A stretch of 7,610 bases of DNA from an uncultured Solirubrobacterales bacterium (GTDB taxonomy: Bacteria; Actinomycetota; Thermoleophilia; Solirubrobacterales; 70-9), in the NCBI GenBank assembly GCA_937910825.1, contig CALEMO010000310.1:1-7610 (forward strand), read 5' to 3'. Numbering within the stretch: the stretch's first letter is position 1; the number at the start of each line of letters is the position of its first letter. Shown in pieces: positions 1 to 6,232 of this stretch. The notes under the pieces are model-generated. The model searched no databases and had not been told where the DNA came from. It saw only the letters and a program-made list of their open reading frames with translations. Position numbers and translations under genes: made by a program.

Positions 1-37
1 CCGCCGGCTCTTGGGGTGATCTTCACCTCATGTTGGT

Positions 38-71
38 GACGATCGCCCCGGGAATCGGGTGGGGCGTCGTC
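38..71 (+). terminator. Bulged GC-rich hairpin, possible terminator of an upstream gene
   Basis: Eleven base pairs form between 38-49 (GACGATCGCCCC) and 61-71 (GGGGCGTCGTC), with T43 bulged and an 11-nt loop. A short GTTTG follows, so the U-tract is weak. It could end the transcript of a gene upstream of the window (rpsF is the usual neighbour, but is not visible here), or be part of an RNA leader for ssb. The pairing is seen in the sequence; the role is inferred. Confidence 0.35.
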
Positions 72-123
72 GTTTGCCGACAGGTGTTTCCCGGAAATTG
101 CCTGATTCTGGTGGGGGTGGGGG

Positions 124-149
124 CGAGTTTTTCGGACTCGGGGCTTTTT
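124..149 (+). terminator. Small hairpin followed by a T5 run, weak intrinsic terminator candidate
   Basis: CGAGT (124-128) pairs with ACTCG (136-140) around a short loop, followed by GGGC and TTTTT at 145-149. The stem is only five to six base pairs and the T-run starts four bases after it, so termination would be inefficient. It lies about 100 nt upstream of ssb and could separate ssb from upstream transcription. Confidence 0.3.
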
Positions 150-166
150 GCTTCATGACGTCTCGT

Positions 167-172
167 TAGATT
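167..172 (+). promoter_or_regulatory. Candidate -10 box upstream of ssb
   Basis: TAGATT fits the TANNNT -10 pattern of housekeeping sigma factors. It sits downstream of the T-rich stretch 145-149, and no good -35 element is found at 16-18 nt. A start near 179 would give a leader of about 70 nt that begins just before the 183-201 hairpin. Similar TAGNNT boxes precede rpsR, purA and the minus-strand operon, which is the main reason to list it. Confidence 0.25.
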
Positions 173-182
173 TGGGACCTGA

Positions 183-201
183 CCACCGACACATTCGGTG
201 G
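183..201 (+). promoter_or_regulatory. Perfect 7-bp hairpin in the ssb leader
   Basis: CCACCGA (183-189) and TCGGTGG (195-201) are perfect inverted repeats around the loop CACAT. The hairpin lies about 50 nt upstream of the ssb start and about 33 nt upstream of its Shine-Dalgarno. It could be an RNA leader structure or a protein operator. Nothing in the sequence decides between these. Confidence 0.35.
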
Positions 202-250
202 ACGACCATTTTCTGTTGAGACGAAAAGAACGATAAGGAGCGAACACACA

Positions 251-739
251 ATGGCCGAGAACATCAACAGGGTCACGATCACCGGCAACCTGACCACGGA
301 TCCGGAACTTCGTCATACCCCCAGCGGTACCGCTGTCTGCACCCTTCGGGTCGCTGTCAACGGACGACGCAAGGACCAGAGCGGTCAGTGGGTCGACAAG
401 CCCAACTACTTCAACGTCACCGTCTGGGGTGCCCAGGGCGAGAACTGCAGCAACTACCTCTCCAAGGGCCGCCCCGTAGCGGTGGACGGGCGTCTCGACT
501 GGCGCGAATGGGAAGCCAAAGACGGCTCCGGCAAGCGGCAGACGGTGGAGATCGTCGCCGAGACGGTCCAGTTCCTCGGATCGAGGGACGGCTCGGCAGC
601 CGGTGGAGGCCAGAATGGTGGAGGCCAGACTGGCGGCGACGGAGGGGGATTCACCCCGTCCTCCGATGTGCCGGCAGATACGGGCGATTTCACTCCGGCC
701 GGTGACGGCGGCGCGGCCGATGACGACATCCCCTTCTAG
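251..739 (+). CDS. ssb: Single-stranded DNA-binding protein SSB
   Basis: Binds and protects single-stranded DNA during replication, recombination and repair, and recruits partner proteins through its C-terminal tip. The 162-residue protein has the OB-fold at about residues 5-110, opening with NRVTITGNLTTDPELR and containing the family-typical YFNVTVWG and GRPVAVDGRLDWREWE stretches. A glycine/glutamine-rich disordered linker follows (about 114-135), and the protein ends in the acidic tip DDDIPF, the canonical partner-binding motif. Length is normal for bacterial SSB. The ATG at 251 is preceded by AAGGAG at 235-240 with a 10-nt spacer, a strong ribosome-binding site. The usual neighbour rpsF is not recognisable in the 250 bases upstream, while rpsR and rplI follow as in many bacteria. 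A strong hairpin after the stop suggests that part of the transcript ends there. Confidence 0.97.
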   Translation: MAENINRVTITGNLTTDPELRHTPSGTAVCTLRVAVNGRRKDQSGQWVDKPNYFNVTVWGAQGENCSNYLSKGRPVAVDGRLDWREWEAKDGSGKRQTVEIVAETVQFLGSRDGSAAGGGQNGGGQTGGDGGGFTPSSDVPADTGDFTPAGDGGAADDDIPF

Positions 740-772
740 GGAGACTTCAAGCCTGATTTCACGCCTGCCTCG

Positions 773-801
773 GGCCGGGTCCCAGATTCTGGGCCCCGGC
801 C
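773..801 (+). terminator. Very stable GC hairpin between ssb and rpsR
   Basis: Positions 773-785 pair with 789-801: seven base pairs (GGCCGGG with CCCGGCC), one T/C mismatch (780/794) and five more (CCCAG with CTGGG) around the loop ATT. It starts 34 nt after the ssb stop. No T-tract follows, so it is either a U-less terminator of the kind proposed for high-GC actinobacteria, or a 3'-end stabiliser or processing site that sets the ratio of ssb to ribosomal protein mRNA. The structure is certain; the function is inferred. Confidence 0.5.
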
Positions 802-859
802 GGCCGGCGTTCCGTCCGGAGTTTGGGGTATCTGCCTGCCGAATCGGGTCGCGAACCGT

Positions 860-865
860 TAGGAT
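860..865 (+). promoter_or_regulatory. Candidate -10 box for rpsR-rplI-dnaB
   Basis: TAGGAT matches the TANNNT -10 pattern, but no clear -35 is seen at 16-18 nt upstream. A start near 872 would give a leader of about 54 nt containing the 881-896 hairpin. It lies after the strong hairpin at 773-801, consistent with a separate or additional promoter for the ribosomal protein genes. Confidence 0.3.
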
Positions 866-880
866 CAACAGTCCATCAAT

Positions 881-896
881 GCCCGGTCTACCGGGC
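881..896 (+). promoter_or_regulatory. Perfect 6-bp hairpin in the rpsR leader
   Basis: GCCCGG (881-886) and CCGGGC (891-896) are perfect inverted repeats around the loop TCTA. The hairpin ends 29 nt before the TTG start of rpsR. Ribosomal protein mRNAs are often controlled by such leader structures, for example S6:S18 binding to its own mRNA. I cannot show that this hairpin matches the known S6:S18 motif. Confidence 0.35.
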
Positions 897-925
897 TAGA
901 AACACGTAAGGCACCGGAAAGCAAG

Positions 926-1186
926 TTGGCAAAGACACGAGAAGCAGGAGCATCAAAGCGCGGACGCCGCTTCAGCGAGCGCGTCCGCCCGCGTAAGTAC
1001 ACCAAGATTACGGCCGAGAACCTTGACTTCAAGGACCTGACGCTGCTGCGTCGGTTCATCTCGGACAAAGGCAAGACTCGCTCGCGGCGGGTCACAGGCC
1101 TGTCCCGCAAGCATCAGGCACAGCTCGGTGTCGCAGTGAAGCGAGCCCGTGAAGTGGCCCTCCTGCCGTACGTCGGAGAGCGCTGA
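926..1186 (+). CDS. rpsR: 30S ribosomal protein S18 (bS18)
   Basis: Component of the small ribosomal subunit platform, where it pairs with S6 near 16S rRNA. The 86-residue product carries the family core: [26 protein letters not shown] (about 25-49), then [15 protein letters not shown] and [15 protein letters not shown] at the C-terminus. The basic N-terminus and total length are normal. There is no cysteine, so this is the zinc-free form. The start is TTG at 926: the frame is closed by TAG at 860 and holds no ATG, GTG or other TTG between, and the product then begins MAK as is common in the family. GGAAAG at 916-921 gives a close, modest Shine-Dalgarno. The stop overlaps the rplI start by one base (TGATG), which implies translational coupling. 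Confidence 0.96.
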   Translation: MAKTREAGASKRGRRFSERVRPRKYTKITAENLDFKDLTLLRRFISDKGKTRSRRVTGLSRKHQAQLGVAVKRAREVALLPYVGER

Positions 1187-1638
1187 TGGCACAGGTCATC
1201 CTTCTGAGCGACGTCGAAGGGCTCGGCGATAACGGGACCGCAGTCGAAGTCTCGTCCGGCTACCTGCGCAACTACCTGCAGCCCCGTGGGCTGGCCCAGC
1301 CGGCCACCCCGGGCGTGCTGGAAGTGGCGATTCGCCGCAAGGAAGTTGCCGAGAAGGTCGAACGCGAGGCAATTGCCCGCGCCGCGGAGAATGCCTCGCT
1401 GCTTTCGAAGACCGTGCTTACCATCACCCACCGCGCTGGTGAAGACGGCAAGCTCTACGGCTCCGTGACTTCAAAAGAAATCGCCGAGGCGATCCGCGAT
1501 GCCCGTGGCATCAAGGTTGACAAGCGCAAGATCCGCCTCGATGCACCGATCCATCAGGTCGGTACTTACATGATCGACGTCGAAGTAGCCGGCGGCGCGA
1601 TTGCTTCGGTCAAGACCATCGTCGCCGAAGAGAAATAG
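1186..1638 (+). CDS. rplI: 50S ribosomal protein L9 (bL9)
   Basis: Large-subunit protein that binds 23S rRNA near the base of the L1 stalk with its N-terminal domain and extends its C-terminal domain outward. The 150-residue protein shows the N-terminal signature VILLSDVEGLGDNGTAVEVSSGYLRNYLQPRGLA (about 4-37), a long charged connecting helix (about 46-75, rich in K, E and R) and the C-terminal domain with DGKLYGSVTSKEIAEAI and KIRLDAPIHQVGTYMIDV. Length is normal. The ATG overlaps the rpsR stop by one base, and GGAGAG at 1175-1180, inside the end of rpsR, serves as Shine-Dalgarno. The TAG stop at 1636-1638 lies inside the probable start region of dnaB, so the two are tightly linked. Confidence 0.97.
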   Translation: MAQVILLSDVEGLGDNGTAVEVSSGYLRNYLQPRGLAQPATPGVLEVAIRRKEVAEKVEREAIARAAENASLLSKTVLTITHRAGEDGKLYGSVTSKEIAEAIRDARGIKVDKRKIRLDAPIHQVGTYMIDVEVAGGAIASVKTIVAEEK

Positions 1639-1688
1639 CCCAGGTACCACCCCAGAACATCGAGGCCGAGGAGTCAGTCCTCGGTGCG
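1635..1688 (+). other. dnaB: In-frame conserved DnaB N-terminus upstream of the first ATG, with an ATA as possible start
   Basis: The dnaB frame is open upstream of the ATG at 1689 and encodes IAQVPPQNIEAEESVLGA directly before it. PPQNIEAEESVLGA is the well-known conserved opening of bacterial DnaB, for example the LPPQNIEAEQAVLGA stretch of the Bacillus subtilis helicase. No ATG, GTG or TTG exists in this frame nearby; the codons are ATA GCC CAG GTA CCA. ATA at 1635-1637 overlaps the rplI stop as ATAG, the same geometry as a standard ATGA junction, and would give MAQVPPQN. GAAGAG at 1627-1632 is a weak Shine-Dalgarno and sits too close. The conserved peptide is seen directly; use of ATA is inference. 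The alternative is a start at 1689 with a shortened N-terminus. Confidence 0.7.
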
Positions 1689-3023
1689 ATGCTGGTCAGC
1701 GAGCCCGCCCTCAACCGGGTGGTCGATGACGTAAAACTGAAGGCGGGCGACTTCTACCTCGATCGCCATCGTGCGATCTACGGGGTGATGGTCGATCTCT
1801 ATGGGACCGACAAGCCCTGCGACGAGCTGACCGTCAACGAGGCTCTGGTTTCGACCGGTCTGATTGATGAGGCGGGCGGCAAGAACTATGTATCGGAGCT
1901 GGCGGCCAAGGTCCCCGCACCGGGCAACGCCCGCCATTACGCCGAGATAGTCCAGGAGAACGCGCTGCTGCGGCGCCTGCTCGATACGAGCCACCAGATC
2001 GGCGCCTGGGTGAACGAGCGCGACGGCAACGGACAGCAGCTCTCCGAGCGCGCAGAGCAGCTGCTCTTCGATGTAGCTCACAAAGAGCAGTCGGGGGACT
2101 TCCGCCGGCTGAGCGATGTCCTCGACGACGAAGTCGAGCGACTCGGCAAGCTGGCGAGCGGCGAGATCAAGATGACCGGAACCCCCTCCGGGTTCAAGCA
2201 CCTCGACGAGATGACCGGCGGCTTTCAGCCGTCGAACCTGGTGATCATCGCCGCACGGCCATCGGTCGGCAAGAGTGCCTTCGTCGCCAACGTCGCCGAG
2301 AACGTTGCCGTAAAAGAAGGCAAGCCGGTCGCTTTCTTCTCGCTTGAAATGTCCGAAATTGAGCTCGCCCAGCGCTTCATCGCTTCGCAGTCGAAGGTTT
2401 ACGGCGATCTGCTGCGCAAAGGCAGGGTCGGCCGCCGGGACTGGGACAAAGTGGTCCGTGCCTGCAACGAACTCGAGTCGGCGCCGCTCTGGATTGATGT
2501 GACAGCCGACCTCGGACTGCTCGACCTGCGGGCGAAGGCACGCAGGCTGCATGTCCAGGAAGAGGAGCGCGGCGGACTCGGGCTGATCATCGTCGACTAC
2601 CTGCAGCTGATGAGGATGGATGAGTCCCGGGCAAGCATGGTCGAGCGTGTCGGCCAGATCAGCCGTGGGCTGAAGCTGCTGGCCTCCGAGCTCGAGGTGC
2701 CGGTTGTAGCGCTGTCCCAGCTCTCGCGTGCAAACGAGTCCCGGCCTGACAAGCGGCCGATGCTGTCCGACCTGCGTGACTCGGGCAACATCGAGCAGGA
2801 CGCCGACCTGGTGGCCTTCCTCTACCGCGAAGACGTCTACCGCAAGGAAGAAGAGCGGGACGGCACCGCGGAAGTGATCATCTCCAAGCACAGGAACGGC
2901 CCGATCGGCAAGGTCGACCTGACCTTCCTGCCCCAGTTCCCGAAGTTCGTGGAGCCGGCACCGAACCACCCGACCGGCGAAGGTTCCCCCCAAGCTGTGC
3001 GGGCCGAGCAAGGGCAGTACTGA
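1689..3023 (+). CDS. dnaB: Replicative DNA helicase DnaB (ATG-start version; true N-terminus probably begins at about 1635)
   Basis: Hexameric 5'-3' helicase that unwinds the chromosome at the replication fork. The 444 residues from this ATG contain most of the N-terminal helical domain (about 1-100), a linker, and the RecA-like motor. Walker A is ARPSVGKSA (189-197), Walker B is LIIVDYLQLM (299-308). Motif H3 is VVALSQLSR (339-347), and motif H4 is DLRDSGNIEQDADLVAF (361-377). The arginine-finger segment is KHRNGPIGK (400-408). No intein interrupts the P-loop. The product lacks the family opening PPQNIEAEESVLGA unless translation starts upstream; with the ATA at 1635 it would be 462 residues, a normal length. 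The gene follows rplI without a gap and is followed by a helicase-loader-like ATPase, so helicase and loader are probably co-expressed. Confidence 0.96.
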   Translation: MLVSEPALNRVVDDVKLKAGDFYLDRHRAIYGVMVDLYGTDKPCDELTVNEALVSTGLIDEAGGKNYVSELAAKVPAPGNARHYAEIVQENALLRRLLDTSHQIGAWVNERDGNGQQLSERAEQLLFDVAHKEQSGDFRRLSDVLDDEVERLGKLASGEIKMTGTPSGFKHLDEMTGGFQPSNLVIIAARPSVGKSAFVANVAENVAVKEGKPVAFFSLEMSEIELAQRFIASQSKVYGDLLRKGRVGRRDWDKVVRACNELESAPLWIDVTADLGLLDLRAKARRLHVQEEERGGLGLIIVDYLQLMRMDESRASMVERVGQISRGLKLLASELEVPVVALSQLSRANESRPDKRPMLSDLRDSGNIEQDADLVAFLYREDVYRKEEERDGTAEVIISKHRNGPIGKVDLTFLPQFPKFVEPAPNHPTGEGSPQAVRAEQGQY

Positions 3024-3052
3024 TGAAAACGACCCCTCCCGCGAAGCGGTGA
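3023..3052 (+). CDS. Nine-residue mini-ORF between dnaB and the loader gene
   Basis: ATG at 3023 overlaps the dnaB stop by one base (TGATG) and reads MKTTPPAKR before TGA at 3050-3052. AAGGG at 3010-3014 lies 8 nt upstream, a well-spaced Shine-Dalgarno and better than the one in front of the loader gene. Its stop lies four bases before the loader ATG at 3057, within GGTGA at 3048-3052, which may act as the loader's ribosome-binding site. It may serve termination-reinitiation coupling rather than make a functional peptide. No homology is claimed, and chance occurrence is quite possible. Confidence 0.3.
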   Translation: MKTTPPAKR

Positions 3053-3056
3053 ACTG

Positions 3057-3782
3057 ATGGCGAACGGTTTTGCCTCCAACGGCGACAGCTTGAGCTGCCC
3101 GTTCGGTAAATGCGATGGCGGTGGCTGGATCCTCGGGGATGACGATCTCGCCTACAAATGTGAATGCCTCGAGCCGAGATTGAGCAAAGCCCGGTCATCC
3201 GGGATCAACTCGGTGATTCCGAGGCGCTACCGGGGCGTTTCTTTTGACCGTCCGCCGGTGACCGAGATCGACAAGATCGTGGTCAACGCCGTGCGCGACT
3301 GGATCGATTCGATCGACAGCAACCTCAAAAACGGCGATGGCCTCTGGCTGATGGGCAATACCGGGACCGGCAAGACAACCCTTGCGATGCTGGTTTCCAA
3401 AGAGACGCTGAAGCGCGGGCATTCGGTGGCGATCTACTCCTTGCCCAAACTGCTGGCCAGGATCCGGGCTACCTTCGACGCCCAGGCCGGGGAGGAGTCA
3501 TATGCAGATTTCTTTGAACGGCTCTGTGAGGTCGACCTGCTCCACATCGACGATCTCGGAGCCGAGAAGCAGACCGAATGGGTTCTGGAACAGCTCTACG
3601 CCCTGATCAACGAGCGCTACGAGCGCGAGAAGCCGATCGTAGTCACGACCAACCTCTCCCAGGAGGAACTGGAGACCCAGATCGGAGAACGCACCGTCTC
3701 CCGGCTGATCGAGATCTGCGGCGAGGCGCTGCCGCTGTGGGGCGAAGACGCCCGTCAGAAGCCCCGCCTCCGGAACGACTGA
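3057..3782 (+). CDS. DnaC/DnaI/IstB-type AAA+ ATPase, probable replicative helicase loader
   Basis: Predicted to load the DnaB hexamer on single-stranded DNA, as DnaC (E. coli) and DnaI (B. subtilis) do. The 241-residue protein has an N-terminal cysteine cluster, C14, C19, C35 and C37 (CPFGKCDGGGW then YKCEC), likely a zinc-binding domain like the one preceding the ATPase in DnaI. The linker IPRRYRGVSFD (54-64) is typical of the family. Walker A is GNTGTGKTT (100-108), Walker B is LLHIDDLGAE (161-170), sensor 1 is VVTTNLS (195-201), and the arginine-finger region is GERTVSRLIE (210-219). IstB transposition helpers share this fold, but no transposase gene is nearby, and the position after dnaB favours a loader. 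The start is ATG at 3057 with GGTGA at 3048-3052. Specific function is inferred from fold and context. Confidence 0.88.
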   Translation: MANGFASNGDSLSCPFGKCDGGGWILGDDDLAYKCECLEPRLSKARSSGINSVIPRRYRGVSFDRPPVTEIDKIVVNAVRDWIDSIDSNLKNGDGLWLMGNTGTGKTTLAMLVSKETLKRGHSVAIYSLPKLLARIRATFDAQAGEESYADFFERLCEVDLLHIDDLGAEKQTEWVLEQLYALINERYEREKPIVVTTNLSQEELETQIGERTVSRLIEICGEALPLWGEDARQKPRLRND

Positions 3783-3803
3783 GTCCGGCGCTCACGCGAT
3801 CCC

Positions 3804-5156
<1,353 letters not shown>

Positions 5157-5172
5157 ATCGCCGTTTATTGCG

Positions 5173-5178
5173 TACACT
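5173..5178 (+). promoter_or_regulatory. Candidate -10 box just after purA
   Basis: TACACT matches TANNNT and lies 16 nt after the purA stop. A partial -35 (CGGACA at 5148-5153, four of six matches to TTGACA) has a rather long 19-nt spacer. Transcription would start near 5185, immediately before the perfect hairpin at 5191-5213. This could drive the candidate small RNA described separately. Matches of this quality also occur by chance. Confidence 0.3.
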
Positions 5179-5190
5179 GCCGTCTTAGCA

Positions 5191-5213
5191 AGCCATCACT
5201 GGAAGTGATGGCT
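5191..5213 (+). repeat. Perfect 10-bp inverted repeat
   Basis: AGCCATCACT (5191-5200) and AGTGATGGCT (5204-5213) pair perfectly around the loop GGA. GC on each side can extend the stem by two pairs if A5190 is bulged. Neither strand has a T-tract directly after it, so it is not a classical terminator. It may protect an RNA 5' or 3' end, or be a protein-binding site. Confidence 0.6.
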
Positions 5214-5262
5214 GCAAATAGCATCGTTGACTGGGGACCCTCCCTACCCTCAGCAGCGCTTA

Positions 5263-5322
5263 GTCGGCAAAAGGGGGATCAGCTCACTCTCCCTTGAGTT
5301 GATCCGCCGGCCGACATTTTTT
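5263..5322 (+). terminator. Strong intrinsic terminator with T6 tract, probably bidirectional
   Basis: An outer stem GTCGG (5263-5267) with CCGAC (5311-5315) encloses an 11-bp inner stem, 5276-5286 with 5295-5305 (one G-T pair), around the 8-nt loop CTCTCCCT. A then TTTTTT (5317-5322) follow on the plus strand. On the minus strand the inner stem is followed by a CCCCTTTTG stretch (complement of 5268-5276), so it can also stop transcription arriving from the convergent operon. It ends purA or the candidate small RNA on one side and the membrane protein gene on the other. Confidence 0.75.
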
Positions 5323-5531
5323 ATGTCTGTAGGCGGGAAAAGCGACTTTAAGACTGGTCGCGATTCCAGTCATGGAGCGGAGTTGACTAAATAGTCGCGC
5401 CATTGAACGGGCAGAGCGCGGCCAAAAGACGACGCCTGGTATCGCTGTGTTTCTCGATACCCGGATCCAGGACGGCTTCGTGAGAACCGTGACGTTCATG
5501 GATGCCGCATCCGGACGGGGTACGGGACGGA
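5323..5531. other. Intergenic stretch without a convincing gene, with nested inverted repeats
   Basis: The 209 bases between the terminator and the stop of the minus-strand membrane gene hold no gene I can defend. GCGACT (5342-5347) pairs with AGTCGC (5393-5398), enclosing GACTGG (5352-5357) with CCAGTC (5366-5371). GACT (5385-5388) with AGTC (5393-5396) is an alternative stem. GGTATC (5438-5443) pairs with GATACC (5456-5461), and GGATG (5500-5504) with CATCC (5508-5512). A minus-strand open frame of 71 residues (5499-5284) runs into the terminator and has no recognisable domain. A plus-strand frame at 5387-5597 reads protein-like text (FLDTRIQDGFVRTVTF) but has no early start. Decayed coding sequence or a structured RNA are both possible. 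Confidence 0.4.
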
Positions 5532-6227
5532 TCAGGCCATGCGGGGGATCTCGCCCGCATCCTCCTGATGTTTTTCGCCGCGTCCGAGAATCCTCAGGGT
5601 AAGAATCGTGATGCCGAGAGTCGCTGCGGTTGCCATGGTCACCTGGACGCTGAGCAGGCCTTCCCGGCTCCAGTAGACGTCGCGCATGTCGAGCAGCAGG
5701 GCCGCTTCGTCGAAGGTCAGGCCCATACCAGCCCCGAGGCAGACTGCGATCCGCTTTTCGCCGGCATCGCCCCGGACCATGAGGGCCGCGATGCCCGAGC
5801 CGAAAGCGATCAGGATTCCGGGTATGAAGTGATGGATGTGCCGGCCGCCCACTTTTACGTTCCTGAATGGGCCGCGACCGTCCCGGATCATCCAGGTGGT
5901 CAGCCTGACGGTGGCAAAGCCGCCCAAAAATCCGGCTAGCAGGTTGAAGAGCAGCAGCTCCCTACGGGGTGTCTCCCCGAGCCCTTCGACTGCCACCCCT
6001 ACCGTGTCGACGGCCGCTGCGGGTGCAGCCGAAATCAGGCCGGTGTCGTTGTCCTCAGCCCGGCTGCGGCGGGTCAGCAGACGCCCGTATTGGGCGACCA
6101 GCACGGAGACCGCGATCAACAGCGTGCCGGCAGCCAGCGCCGCAGTCGCCTTGTCCGTCTTGATCTGCTGCCAGTGGGAATGCGCTGGCTTTCGGCGCGG
6201 CAGAGAGATCTTGAAGGGCGCGCCCAT
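5532..6227 (-). CDS. Multi-pass membrane protein with HIHHF motif, unknown function
   Basis: I do not recognise a named gene; it resembles uncharacterised integral membrane proteins of actinobacteria. The 231 residues begin with a basic cytoplasmic stretch (1-27). Hydrophobic segments lie at about 28-48, 91-112, 131-151, 159-178 and 192-214, followed by a charged C-terminal tail. Notable conserved-looking polar residues sit in or next to membrane segments: GGRHIHHFIPG (128-137, H130, H132 and H133), FDE (172-174) and VYW (184-186). Clustered histidines and acids could bind a metal or form an active site, but this is not shown. The ATG follows the dehydrogenase stop by five bases without a clear Shine-Dalgarno, so it is translated by coupling in the same operon. 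The context hints at a cell-envelope role only weakly. Confidence 0.88.
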   Translation of the reverse strand: MGAPFKISLPRRKPAHSHWQQIKTDKATAALAAGTLLIAVSVLVAQYGRLLTRRSRAEDNDTGLISAAPAAAVDTVGVAVEGLGETPRRELLLFNLLAGFLGGFATVRLTTWMIRDGRGPFRNVKVGGRHIHHFIPGILIAFGSGIAALMVRGDAGEKRIAVCLGAGMGLTFDEAALLLDMRDVYWSREGLLSVQVTMATAATLGITILTLRILGRGEKHQEDAGEIPRMA

Positions 6228-6232
6228 GCGAC

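Larger units (their letters stand above)
5185..5322 (+). ncRNA. Candidate small RNA or structured purA 3' end
   Basis: About 138 nt bounded by a possible promoter (5173-5178) and a strong terminator (T-tract ending at 5322). The 5' part forms a perfect hairpin at 5191-5213, the middle (about 5231-5260) is C-rich and mostly unpaired (CCCTCCCTACCC), and the 3' part is a large branched terminator stem. No open reading frame of note lies on the plus strand. It does not match tmRNA, the SRP RNA GGAA core, RNase P or 6S RNA patterns that I can recall. The simplest alternative is a structured 3' UTR of purA. Confidence 0.35.

Noticed and set aside
1..156. Open frame from position 3 to about 156 that might be the end of rpsF
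   Set aside because: The translation (VVVCRQVFPGNCLILVGVGASF) does not resemble the S6 C-terminus and the region is full of hairpins.
23..868. 281-codon minus-strand frame covering the ssb leader and ssb
   Set aside because: No recognisable domain, and it runs antisense to a clear ssb gene and through both flanking hairpin regions.
1674..3011. 445-codon open frame on the minus strand opposite dnaB
   Set aside because: It mirrors dnaB over almost its whole length, its translation shows no family features, and long antisense frames are usual in GC-rich genes. DnaB motifs on the plus strand are unambiguous.
3057..3782. IstB transposition helper indicating an insertion sequence
   Set aside because: No IstA transposase or terminal inverted repeats are nearby, and the position between dnaB and purA favours a helicase loader.
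5185..5330. tRNA, tmRNA, SRP RNA or 6S RNA
   Set aside because: No CCA end or seven-base anticodon loop, no tag peptide, no GGAA-type SRP core and no large 6S bubble could be matched; left as an unassigned candidate RNA.
5502..5939. Plus-strand frame of 145 codons opposite the membrane protein gene
   Set aside because: The minus-strand product has coherent membrane segments, conserved-looking motifs and operon context; the plus frame reads as low-complexity antisense.
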